7,309 bases of DNA from Bacteroidota bacterium (GTDB taxonomy: Bacteria > Bacteroidota > Ignavibacteria > Kryptoniales > JAKASW01), in the NCBI GenBank assembly GCA_021789755.1, contig JAJYJD010000174.1, positions 1-7,309 of the forward strand. Direction: 5' to 3'. Numbering within the stretch: the stretch's first letter is position 1; each line of letters opens with the position of its first letter. The notes beneath the pieces are model-generated. The model was given only the letters and a program-made list of their open reading frames with translations. It made no database searches and was not told where the DNA came from. Below are positions 1 to 5,381 of the stretch, in pieces. Made by a program: the position numbers and the translations under genes.

Positions 1-7
1 GCGCGTT

Positions 8-22
8 GATTCAAAAAGAATC
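8..22. other. Small hairpin downstream of the MFS gene
   Basis: Arms GATTC (8-12) and GAATC (18-22) flank a 5-nt A loop. It lies 8 nt beyond the stop of the leftward MFS gene. Read on the minus strand, the loop is T-rich, but no T-run follows the stem, so this is at best a weak 3'-end structure and not a convincing intrinsic terminator. Confidence 0.2.
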
Positions 23-30
23 CTGAGGTC

Positions 31-1245
31 TTATTTTATTTCAGACCCGCTGTCAGAGTCGATTTCCGAATCGAGCTTCGCGGTGCTGAAGAATTTTATG
101 TAGAGGTAGAGGTTCGCGGCCATGATCGCGCCATAGGCAAAAAATGGAAGCTCGAAGAAGGCGGTATCCATTAAGTAGCCCGCGAGTCCGGTTCCGGTAG
201 AAGATGCAGCGAGTCTCGCGACCTGATTTATGCCGAGCGCCCTTCCCATCTCGTCTTCGTCGACTCGCTTTGTCAACTCCGACTGCTGTATGGGGAGCGC
301 CGCCACTCTCAGGGCCGGCCCGATAACATAGATCAACACTGAAAGGGGCAAGAATCTTATGATGGGGAATACAACAAAAAGAACCGTCCCGAGTCCTCTT
401 GTCACCACTATGCTCTTCACGAAGCCGAAGGTTCTCTCAAGCATGGGAGCTCCCAGAATCGCAAACGAACCTAAGATGCCGCTCGCGAAGGCGTATTCCG
501 ACATTTGAGATTTCGGGACATTATAGACGAGAACAAAAAACGGGATAAGAAATGGAACGACGAGCCCCTGCGAAAATCCGTTCAGCATTCCGGTCAACGT
601 AAATTTCCCGATCGTTGACTTTGTCCTGAGCCTGCCGATCTTCCCTCTGGCATCCGCGACTTTGAGGTACCACAGCCCCGGCACCCCGACCGCTGAGATG
701 ATCGCAGAGACGAGGAAAATATCGCGGACATCGAACGCCTTCGAGAGGAGAGCACCCAAGGCGGCGGTAACGCCCGACAGGAAGGTGAAAAAAGAAAAAT
801 ATTTTGTACGTTGTTCGTTTGGCGCCAGCCCTGCGAGGACCGCGCTTTGAATCGGCTGCACCGCGCCTCCGATCCCGCCGCCGGAGAGCGAGCCGGTCGC
901 CGAATAACCTCCGACCATTGCGGCCGGGACGATCATCCAGAGACTCGTCGACATGTAAACCATTATCGCGCTGACAGGGAGTAAGGCGCTGGCAATAATC
1001 AAAGTCCCGCGCTTCCCCCAGACATCTGTCGTCACGCCCGATAAGTACCCGAAAGCGGCAGTCGCCACGGTCGCCGATACGTAAATCAGTCCGATGACGA
1101 ACGCGCCGTAGTGGAGCTGAGTGAGTATGTAGTATGGGAACGCGACGTTGATCATCCCTGCCGCGATACTGCGTGTAATTCTCGACGCAGCAATGAGAAG
1201 GATGCCGTTTCGTCTGTCTTTTTGAACTTGTGATTCGCTTTTCAC
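31..1245 (-). CDS. MFS (major facilitator superfamily) transporter
   Basis: This is a 404-residue integral membrane protein of the usual MFS length, with about 12 hydrophobic segments in two halves. The half-way cytoplasmic loop is near residues 195-215 (basic, ARGKIGRLRTKS). The MFS motif A loop is visible between TM2 and TM3 at about residues 67-79 (GYLSG..TDVWGKR), which supports a secondary transporter in the inner membrane. A glycine-rich stretch at about 117-128 precedes a segment ending PNEQRTKYF, as in many drug/metabolite exporters. The start is GTG at 1245. No ATG occurs upstream in the frame, which stays open back to the tpl stop, and no clear Shine-Dalgarno site is seen. The gene follows the tyrosine phenol-lyase gene by 60 nt in the same direction, so co-transcription is likely. 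Tyrosine uptake or export of phenol or another aromatic product is a guess from context; the substrate cannot be read from the sequence. The C-terminal tail is acidic and Ser-rich (DSEIDSDSGSE). Confidence 0.88.
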   Translation of the reverse strand: MKSESQVQKDRRNGILLIAASRITRSIAAGMINVAFPYYILTQLHYGAFVIGLIYVSATVATAAFGYLSGVTTDVWGKRGTLIIASALLPVSAIMVYMSTSLWMIVPAAMVGGYSATGSLSGGGIGGAVQPIQSAVLAGLAPNEQRTKYFSFFTFLSGVTAALGALLSKAFDVRDIFLVSAIISAVGVPGLWYLKVADARGKIGRLRTKSTIGKFTLTGMLNGFSQGLVVPFLIPFFVLVYNVPKSQMSEYAFASGILGSFAILGAPMLERTFGFVKSIVVTRGLGTVLFVVFPIIRFLPLSVLIYVIGPALRVAALPIQQSELTKRVDEDEMGRALGINQVARLAASSTGTGLAGYLMDTAFFELPFFAYGAIMAANLYLYIKFFSTAKLDSEIDSDSGSEIK

Positions 1246-1266
1246 CTGGGGGCTCTGAGGTAATAT

Positions 1267-1291
1267 GGAGCCGGCTTGTCGGGCCGGCTCC
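1267..1291 (-). terminator. Strong GC-rich hairpin between tpl and the MFS gene
   Basis: Arms GGAGCCGGC (1267-1275) and GCCGGCTCC (1283-1291) form a perfect 9-bp stem with a 7-nt loop, starting 14 nt past the tpl stop and ending 21 nt before the MFS start. Neither strand has a following T-run (minus strand continues ATATTACC). It is therefore more likely a partial attenuator or an mRNA 3'-stabilising structure for tpl than a full intrinsic terminator. It could lower MFS expression relative to tpl. Confidence 0.45.
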
Positions 1292-1305
1292 GGTGCCTGG
1301 TTACA

Positions 1306-2697
1306 CTATATCCGCTTGAATCGTGCCTGGAAGAATCTGAGGTGTTTGGGCTCGTAGACCATCTTCAGGCCTTTTACTTTTGTCCTGTTCTCGTAGACTT
1401 CAAGAATCGATTCCGCCGTGACGTCCATGTGGGCCTGCGTATATACACGCCTTGGTATAGTCACGCGCACGAGCTCGAGTTTCGGATGACGGTTCTCGCC
1501 GGTTTTCGAATCGCGCCCCGCAGAGACTATTCCACGCTCCATTGTCCGGACGCCGGAATCTATATAGATTTCCGCTGATAACGTCTGTGCCGGAAATTTA
1601 TCCTGCGGGATGTGTTCCAGAATCTTCTTCGCATCGAGAAACACCGCGTGTCCGCCGATCGGCTTCACTATAGGCACTTCCCAGTCGAGAAGTTTTTGGC
1701 CTAGGTACTCGACCTGCCCGATGCGCGAACGGATGTAGTCTTCCTTTGTCATCTCTTCCATGCCTCTGGCCATCGCCTCCATGTCGCGGCCGGCCAATCC
1801 GCCGTATGTGTGGAGTCCTTCGAACACGACGACCATGTTCCGTGCTTCGTCAAAAATTTCTCTGTCGTTTATCGCGAGGAACCCGCCGATGTTGACGAGA
1901 AGGTCCTTCTTCCCGCTCATCGTCGCGCCGTCGGTGTAAGAGCACATCTCTTTCAGGATCGCCGCGACCGACTTCTTCTCGTAACCCTTCTCGCGAAGCT
2001 TCACGAAGTAGGCGTTTTCGACGGCGCGTGTCGCGTCAAGTATTACTTTGATGCCATGCTTGCTCGTGAGCTTGCGGATCGCCTTCACATTTTCCATCGA
2101 GATCGGCTGTCCGCCTGCCATGTTTACCGTGGCCGCGACGCTTATGTACGGTATCTTCTTCGCGCCGACCTTGTTTATCAGGTCTTCAAGTTTCTGGATA
2201 TCGACGTTGCCCTTGAAGGGGTGAACCGATTCCGGGTCGTGCGCCTCGTCTATAATGACATCGACGAACGTTCCTCCCGCCCGTTCCTGATGCTCGCGCG
2301 TGGTAGTGAAATACATATTGCCTGGGATGAAATCGCCCGGCTTGATCATAATCTGTGAGATGATGTGTTCAGCGCCGCGCCCCTGGTGAGTCGGGACCAG
2401 ATATTTGTAGCCGTAATACTTCCGCATGTTCGCTTCGAGGTAGTAGAAATTCTTGCTCCCGGCATAAGCTTCGTCACCCAGCATCATGCCGGCCCACTGG
2501 TAATCGCTCATCGCGTTTGTGCCGCTGTCTGTGAGGAGATCGATATAAACATCTTCGGAACGAAGGAGAAACGTGTTGTAACCCGCTTCTTCAATTGCTT
2601 CCACCCGATGTTGTCGGGTTGTGGTCTGCAAGGGCTCGACGACCTTAATCTTGAAGGGCTCAGCCCAGCTTCGTCTTGTCGGTTTCGGGTATTTCAT
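1306..2697 (-). CDS. tpl: Tyrosine phenol-lyase (beta-eliminating lyase, PLP-dependent)
   Basis: The product is a cytoplasmic PLP enzyme that splits L-tyrosine into phenol, pyruvate and ammonia. From ATG 2697 it has 463 residues; characterised TPLs have about 456. Recalled Citrobacter freundii TPL aligns with a constant offset of 7 at every position checked. PLP lysine is Lys264 (SGKKD, TPL Lys257). Other active-site residues present are Tyr78, Gln105/Arg107 (THQGRG), Asn192, Asp221, Arg224 and Arg411. Three positions that separate TPL from tryptophanase are all TPL-type: Thr131 (FTTT, where tryptophanase has Asp), Arg388 (MERG, tryptophanase VEIG) and Phe455 (LRFF, tryptophanase LRHF). A tryptophanase is the alternative but fits less well. 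The frame extends upstream to a TTG at 2754 (482 aa). ATG 2697 is preferred because GGAAAGG lies 8 nt upstream, family members start at this point, and the extra 19 residues have no TPL counterpart. The MFS gene downstream is probably co-transcribed. Confidence 0.9.
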   Translation of the reverse strand: MKYPKPTRRSWAEPFKIKVVEPLQTTTRQHRVEAIEEAGYNTFLLRSEDVYIDLLTDSGTNAMSDYQWAGMMLGDEAYAGSKNFYYLEANMRKYYGYKYLVPTHQGRGAEHIISQIMIKPGDFIPGNMYFTTTREHQERAGGTFVDVIIDEAHDPESVHPFKGNVDIQKLEDLINKVGAKKIPYISVAATVNMAGGQPISMENVKAIRKLTSKHGIKVILDATRAVENAYFVKLREKGYEKKSVAAILKEMCSYTDGATMSGKKDLLVNIGGFLAINDREIFDEARNMVVVFEGLHTYGGLAGRDMEAMARGMEEMTKEDYIRSRIGQVEYLGQKLLDWEVPIVKPIGGHAVFLDAKKILEHIPQDKFPAQTLSAEIYIDSGVRTMERGIVSAGRDSKTGENRHPKLELVRVTIPRRVYTQAHMDVTAESILEVYENRTKVKGLKMVYEPKHLRFFQARFKRI

Positions 2698-2705
2698 TTT
2701 GGGTA

Positions 2706-2723
2706 CCTTTCCCGCGAGGCGGG
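2706..2723 (-). promoter_or_regulatory. tpl ribosome binding site abutting a small hairpin
   Basis: On the minus strand GGAAAGG (2706-2712) lies 8 nt before ATG 2697 and decides that start over the upstream TTG at 2754. The arms CCCGC/GCGGG (2711-2723, 3-nt loop) form a hairpin whose 3' arm runs into the Shine-Dalgarno sequence. It could limit ribosome access. Confidence 0.45.
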
Positions 2724-2828
2724 ATCTTTGGTTTGGTTGGACATTTATTTTCAAAAGTTATTCCACCGGACTGATAGATTCAATGAAAGAAACCCCGCAC
2801 GCTCGTGCTGTAAAACATACTGCGCGAT

Positions 2829-2857
2829 TATTAAATTGAGTTTATGGAAATTGTCGA
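2829..2857 (-). promoter_or_regulatory. Candidate leftward promoter for tpl
   Basis: On the minus strand TCGACA (2852-2857) and TTAATA (2829-2834) are separated by 17 bp, a loose sigma-70-like match. It would give a tpl leader of about 125 nt. That leader would hold a small dyad (arms GCACG/CGTGC, 2797-2808) as well as the hairpin at the ribosome binding site. The 187-bp gap between tpl and the divergent methyltransferase must hold promoters for both genes; no convincing rightward promoter was found. Confidence 0.25.
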
Positions 2858-2884
2858 AATCCCGGTTGGAGGAAAGAGCTGCAA

Positions 2885-3667
2885 GTGAACGAGAAATATC
2901 TGTCTCTGCTCCACAATCCAACCAACCGCGAACCCCTGGATTTGAAAGAAACTGACAATGGCCCCGTTCTTGTCGGCAGAGAAAGTGGAACACCCTTTCC
3001 CGTGCGCGACGGCATCCCGGTTTTCATCGACCCCTCCGGCCTCACGGCCGCCAACGATAAGAGCCGGAGATATTATGATATCCTCGCCCCATTCTACCGG
3101 TTCACGCAGTCGTTCTATTACCGGTTGAGAGGCGGCGAAGCAAAATCCAGAAATGAATACTTGAAATATGTCGGGATAGAAGAAGGAGACAGGGTACTCG
3201 AAATTTCAGTCGGCAATGGCGTGAATATTAAGTTCCTGCCGCGAGAAGCGGAGTATTTCGGGGTCGATGTGTCGTGGGGACAATTAAGAAAATGTCTCGC
3301 ACTTGAATTGAAATTCGGCCTTAATATCGAGCTGTTCCAGGCCGAAGCCGAGCACCTCCCGTTCTGCGACGAGGCCTTCGACGTTGTATTCAATGTCGCC
3401 TCGATCAATTACATCGAGGATAAGAGGAAAGCCATCGACGAGATGTTCAGGGTCGCGAAACCCGGCGCGCGGATGATGATCGCGGATGAGACCGAGAAGG
3501 CAGCGCGCTCACACAACCGGCTGCCGATATACCGCGGTTTCATCAACAGTTTGAAGACAGCCGTCTCTCCTCCGGCCGATTTGCTTCCAGGGAACGCTGT
3601 CGATGTAAATCTTGCTGAAATCAGGGACGGGCTCTATTTCTGCCTTCAGTTCAGAAAAGCCCCGTAG
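2885..3667 (+). CDS. Class I SAM-dependent methyltransferase with degenerate Trm112-like N-terminus
   Basis: The product is a 260-residue, probably soluble protein. Residues about 100-205 carry a Methyltransf_11/UbiE-like Rossmann fold. Motif I is VLEISVGNGVN (104-114), close to the usual E/DxGxGxG but with Ser-Val in the glycine loop. The acidic end of strand 2 is GVDVS (126-130). The motif around 151-169 is AEAEHLPF..EAFDVVF, and the post-III strand is RVAKPGARMMIAD (189-201). Residues 1-50 resemble the Trm112/UPF0434 zinc-binding segment often placed before such methyltransferases (LLHNPTNREPL, then PFPVRDGIPVF), but all zinc cysteines are absent. The start is GTG 2885, with GGAGG at 2868-2872, a rather long 12-nt spacing. 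It is divergent from tpl and convergent with the AhpD-like gene, so probably a single-gene unit. The methyl acceptor (small molecule, quinone precursor or lipid) cannot be deduced. Confidence 0.85.
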   Translation: MNEKYLSLLHNPTNREPLDLKETDNGPVLVGRESGTPFPVRDGIPVFIDPSGLTAANDKSRRYYDILAPFYRFTQSFYYRLRGGEAKSRNEYLKYVGIEEGDRVLEISVGNGVNIKFLPREAEYFGVDVSWGQLRKCLALELKFGLNIELFQAEAEHLPFCDEAFDVVFNVASINYIEDKRKAIDEMFRVAKPGARMMIADETEKAARSHNRLPIYRGFINSLKTAVSPPADLLPGNAVDVNLAEIRDGLYFCLQFRKAP

Positions 3668-3725
3668 ATGGGATCCACAGCTTATCTGATTCCCACAGAC
3701 TTCGGTATTGTCAACGGCGATACGT

Positions 3726-4196
3726 TCACACCTTAGCCGAAATCGCCTTCGGCTGGTATGAACCGGGCACTGTCCTGAAACCTATCGCGAGTCTGTTCCA
3801 ACCGTTTATCGCGATGATCGCCATCGTGAGATCCACTATCTCTTTCTCATCGAACAGTTTTCGCGCTGCTTCGTAGACATCGTCCGGAATGTGAGTTTCG
3901 CTCACCAGTGTAACAGTCTCTGTCCAGAGCAGCGCAGCTCTCTCGCGCTCCGTGTAAAAAGGGGCTTCGCGCCAGGCACTGAGACCATAGAGACGCTGTT
4001 CAGTCTCACCATTCGCGCGCGCATCCTTCGTATGCATGTCGATGCAGTATGCGCAGCCATTTATTTGGGAGGCTCTGAGTTTAATTAACTCCAGCAATGA
4101 GTTTTCAAGCCCCGAATTATCTACGTAACGCTGAAGCTGACTCATGACTGTGTACGCTCCGGGGGCGGCTTTGGTGTAGTTCAATCTTGGTCCCAT
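3726..4196 (-). CDS. AhpD-like / carboxymuconolactone decarboxylase family protein
   Basis: The product has 156 residues from ATG 4196. The AhpD core is clear at residues 37-57: ELIKLRASQINGCAYCIDMH, with the redox cysteine pair Cys48-x-x-Cys51 and the conserved His55. Proteins of this type act as small cytoplasmic thiol peroxidases or alkylhydroperoxidase partners; the exact substrate is unknown here. The frame can be extended by four codons to a TTG at 4208. ATG 4196 is preferred because GGGA lies 7 nt upstream and relatives begin MxPRLxYxKAAPGA. The gene lies downstream of the hemerythrin gene on the same strand, but a terminator-like hairpin and 179 nt separate them, so it probably has its own promoter. 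Sitting next to an NO-reductase cluster, it may serve in oxidative or nitrosative stress (inference). The last codons contain an inverted repeat (AGCCGAA/TTCGGCT, 3735-3754). Confidence 0.87.
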   Translation of the reverse strand: MGPRLNYTKAAPGAYTVMSQLQRYVDNSGLENSLLELIKLRASQINGCAYCIDMHTKDARANGETEQRLYGLSAWREAPFYTERERAALLWTETVTLVSETHIPDDVYEAARKLFDEKEIVDLTMAIIAINGWNRLAIGFRTVPGSYQPKAISAKV

Positions 4197-4243
4197 TCTG
4201 TTTCCCAATTTTTAATGTCGGTTTGTCGGTGCAGGTCTTCGAA

Positions 4244-4266
4244 GTGTCACTCCACTGGAATCACAC
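4244..4266. promoter_or_regulatory. Imperfect 23-bp dyad upstream of the AhpD-like gene
   Basis: The left arm (4244-4254, GTGTCACTCCA) and right arm (4256-4266, TGGAATCACAC) match at 9 of 11 positions around one central base. The dyad lies about 48 nt upstream of the AhpD-like start, where a leftward promoter would be expected. A palindrome CTTCGAAG (4237-4244) adjoins it. It could be an operator for a dimeric repressor; no known regulator is recognised, and no clear -10/-35 pair was found. Confidence 0.3.
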
Positions 4267-4322
4267 GACCTTTAATGCTAAACAAGACCAGCGTGTAAAA
4301 TGTTCAGCGAATATCACCATGG

Positions 4323-4348
4323 AAACCCCGCGAAGTCTTCCGGGGCTT
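4323..4348 (-). terminator. Terminator-like hairpin after the DUF2249-hemerythrin operon
   Basis: On the minus strand AAGCCCCG (4341-4348) pairs with CGGGGTTT (4323-4330), including one G-U pair. The 10-nt loop can itself form a short GAA/TTC stem. It lies 27 nt past the hemerythrin stop. The T-run is only three bases, so termination efficiency is uncertain. Competing stems exist in the same stretch (TCTTCCGG 4336-4343 with CCGGAAGA 4356-4363; GAAGTC 4332-4337 with GACTTC 4351-4356). The rest of the 4197-4375 gap holds only the dyad reported above. Confidence 0.5.
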
Positions 4349-4375
4349 CTGACTTCCGGAAGATTACGCCGTAAA

Positions 4376-4873
4376 TCAGAATGCCGCTTTGTAGCCGGCC
4401 CTTTCGACGGCGCGTCGCGTAATGTCGAGTATACCCGGCCGGTCGTTGTGCGGCAATGCCGGGACCTCGGGGGCCGCTTTCAACTTCGCGAGCAGATTGC
4501 CGGCTTCCTCTCCCGCGAGCCGGTCGAGGAGCTGGTATAATCCTCCCTCGTTTTCTTCGAGCGGATTATGGGCCGAGAGTATAGAGCGGATTGTCTCTAC
4601 TATTGCAGGAGTCGGAGGAGGAACCAGCAGAGCGACAAGCGCTCCGTGATCGAGTCGGAGACGGGCGGCAACTTCTGCCTGCTTCCCGTCCTGCAAACGA
4701 ACGATCGCGGGCAGGACTTTCTTTTCCTCGATCCCTATATGGCGGAGCAATCCCTGCCTGAACTCCGTGTAAGCTTTCATATTGACCGCTTCAGGGTTGT
4801 CGACTGCCTTTACCAGCAGGGCGTCCAATCTTTCGTGGTCATCGGACAAATATTTAAAAAGCGGTCCCGTCAC
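4376..4873 (-). CDS. Hemerythrin-like HHE-domain protein
   Basis: The 165-residue soluble protein has a four-helix hemerythrin pattern with the expected di-iron ligands: His13 (DDHERLD), His45 and Glu49 (LLRHIGIEE), His76 (LDHGAL), His102 and Glu106 (SAHNPLEE). The C-terminal 45 residues lie outside the core and end in a DITRRAVERAGY helix. HHE proteins bind O2 or NO at a di-iron site or act in iron-sulfur repair and NO protection; which applies cannot be read from the sequence. The start is GTG 4873, supported by GAGGAG on the minus strand about 7 nt upstream. The gene follows the DUF2249 gene by 48 nt on the same strand with no promoter or terminator between, so an operon is likely. Hemerythrin-like domains are often fused to or adjacent to DUF2249, and they recur next to NO reductase genes in denitrifiers, which matches the divergent norZ here. 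Confidence 0.85.
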   Translation of the reverse strand: MTGPLFKYLSDDHERLDALLVKAVDNPEAVNMKAYTEFRQGLLRHIGIEEKKVLPAIVRLQDGKQAEVAARLRLDHGALVALLVPPPTPAIVETIRSILSAHNPLEENEGGLYQLLDRLAGEEAGNLLAKLKAAPEVPALPHNDRPGILDITRRAVERAGYKAAF

Positions 4874-4921
4874 AGGATTGCTCCTCGCCGCGTGATATGA
4901 TTATCCATTTCGACCTTTCCG

Positions 4922-5164
4922 TCAGAAGATCTTTGTGATGATAACCTTCCATACCTCCGGCCCCTCTTCGGTGTATTCCCACTTGAACCGTCCGGGCTTC
5001 TCGAAACTGAATTCATAGTAAAGCGGTTTGGGATTGTGGTCGTTGATGAGCGTCATGCTCTGGCCGGGGCTGAGCTTCTCGAAGGTCGCATGAATTTTGG
5101 GATGTTTTTCCTTTGGGACTATGGTCCTGATATCCAGCATGATCGTATCGTTATCTATTGCCAT
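4922..5164 (-). CDS. DUF2249 family protein
   Basis: The product has 80 residues from ATG 5164, the usual size of a stand-alone DUF2249 domain. Family features are visible: LDIR near the N-terminus (10-13), KEKHPKIHATFEKL (18-31), an INDHNPKPL loop (40-48) and a C-terminal strand WKVIITK. The biochemical function is unknown; the domain is related to SirA/TusA-like folds and often occurs with hemerythrin or NO-handling genes. The frame extends to an ATG at 5218 (98 aa), but the shorter start is chosen. It has GAGGAG 6 nt upstream, the domain begins right after it, and the upstream ATG lies inside the predicted regulator dyad and upstream of the predicted transcription start. The gene is first of a probable operon with the hemerythrin gene and divergent from norZ, with its own Crp/Fnr-type site. 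Confidence 0.82.
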   Translation of the reverse strand: MAIDNDTIMLDIRTIVPKEKHPKIHATFEKLSPGQSMTLINDHNPKPLYYEFSFEKPGRFKWEYTEEGPEVWKVIITKIF

Positions 5165-5188
5165 TGCCAACTCCTCTGTCTTTCTTAA

Positions 5189-5195
5189 CAAGATA
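5189..5195 (-). promoter_or_regulatory. Predicted -10 element of the DUF2249-hemerythrin operon
   Basis: TATCTTG on the minus strand lies 29.5 bp from the centre of the dyad at 5218-5231. Transcription would start near 5183, giving a short leader of about 18 nt that contains the GAGGAG site of the 5164 start. Confidence 0.45.
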
Positions 5196-5217
5196 TCTCT
5201 CGTTCCGGTTGCTTTCA

Positions 5218-5231
5218 TTGACTTCGGTCAA
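5218..5231. promoter_or_regulatory. Crp/Fnr-family operator, DUF2249-hemerythrin side
   Basis: A perfect TTGAC-TTCG-GTCAA dyad. FNR, DNR/NNR and HcpR-type regulators of the Crp/Fnr superfamily bind TTGAY-N4-RTCAA sites. It would be centred at about -41.5 relative to the predicted operon start, the class II activator position. Which regulator binds is unknown, as no regulator gene lies in the window. Confidence 0.72.
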
Positions 5232-5291
5232 TAAATTCGCGGTGGACAATGAATTCGCAGGGATACCGCCCGGAAATGAAAAGGGGATTCC

Positions 5292-5305
5292 TTGACCAAT
5301 GTCAA
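5292..5305. promoter_or_regulatory. Crp/Fnr-family operator, norZ side
   Basis: A second perfect dyad, TTGAC-CAAT-GTCAA, centred 74 bp from the first. It lies 29.5 bp upstream of the predicted norZ -10, the same geometry as on the other side. It suggests activation of the NO reductase by an NO- or oxygen-responsive FNR/DNR/HcpR-like protein. Confidence 0.75.
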
Positions 5306-5327
5306 TTTTTAATTCGGACGCATCGGC

Positions 5328-5335
5328 TAAGTTTC
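5328..5335 (+). promoter_or_regulatory. Predicted -10 element of norZ
   Basis: TAAGTTTC matches the Bacteroidota-type -10 consensus TAnnTTTG at all fixed positions but the last. Transcription would start near 5340, leaving a leader of about 41 nt before ATG 5382. No good -35 is seen, as expected for an activator-dependent promoter. Confidence 0.45.
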
Positions 5336-5352
5336 GGATGAAAACATCCGAA
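5333..5352 (+). promoter_or_regulatory. Perfect 8-bp hairpin/palindrome at the norZ transcription start
   Basis: Arms TTCGGATG (5333-5340) and CATCCGAA (5345-5352) enclose an AAAA loop. The element overlaps the predicted -10 and start site. A near copy of the left arm, TTCGGACG, lies exactly 20 bp upstream (5313-5320), so the motif occurs three times. It may be an operator for a second regulator or a structure in the leader RNA. Confidence 0.45.
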
Positions 5353-5381
5353 TCAATTTTCAAGGATTTCAGGAGAAAAAA

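Noticed and set aside
2698..2754. N-terminal extension of tpl to the TTG at 2754
   Set aside because: The extra 19 residues have no counterpart in TPL, and ATG 2697 has the better ribosome binding site.
2809..2826. TGTAAA (2809-2814) as a TyrR box half-site near tpl
   Set aside because: The second half-site TTTACA expected six bases later is absent (TGCGCG), and a TyrR regulator is not expected outside Gammaproteobacteria.
1810..2955. Plus-strand open frames opposite tpl and across its upstream region (1810-2358, 2365-2955)
   Set aside because: They are antisense to a clear tyrosine phenol-lyase and show no domain; the second also runs through the divergent promoter region.
3735..3754. Inverted repeat AGCCGAA/TTCGGCT as a bidirectional terminator between the convergent genes
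   Set aside because: It lies inside the last codons of the AhpD-like gene and has no T-run on either side; the 58-nt gap 3668-3725 shows no better candidate.
5165..5218. Upstream ATG start of the DUF2249 gene at 5218
   Set aside because: It lies within the predicted operator dyad and before the predicted transcription start, and the 18 extra residues are outside the domain.
5234..5317. Repeated AATTCG words (5234, 5252, 5311) as iterated binding sites
   Set aside because: The words are only six bases and irregularly spaced (18 and 59 bp), so chance in an AT-richer gap explains them.
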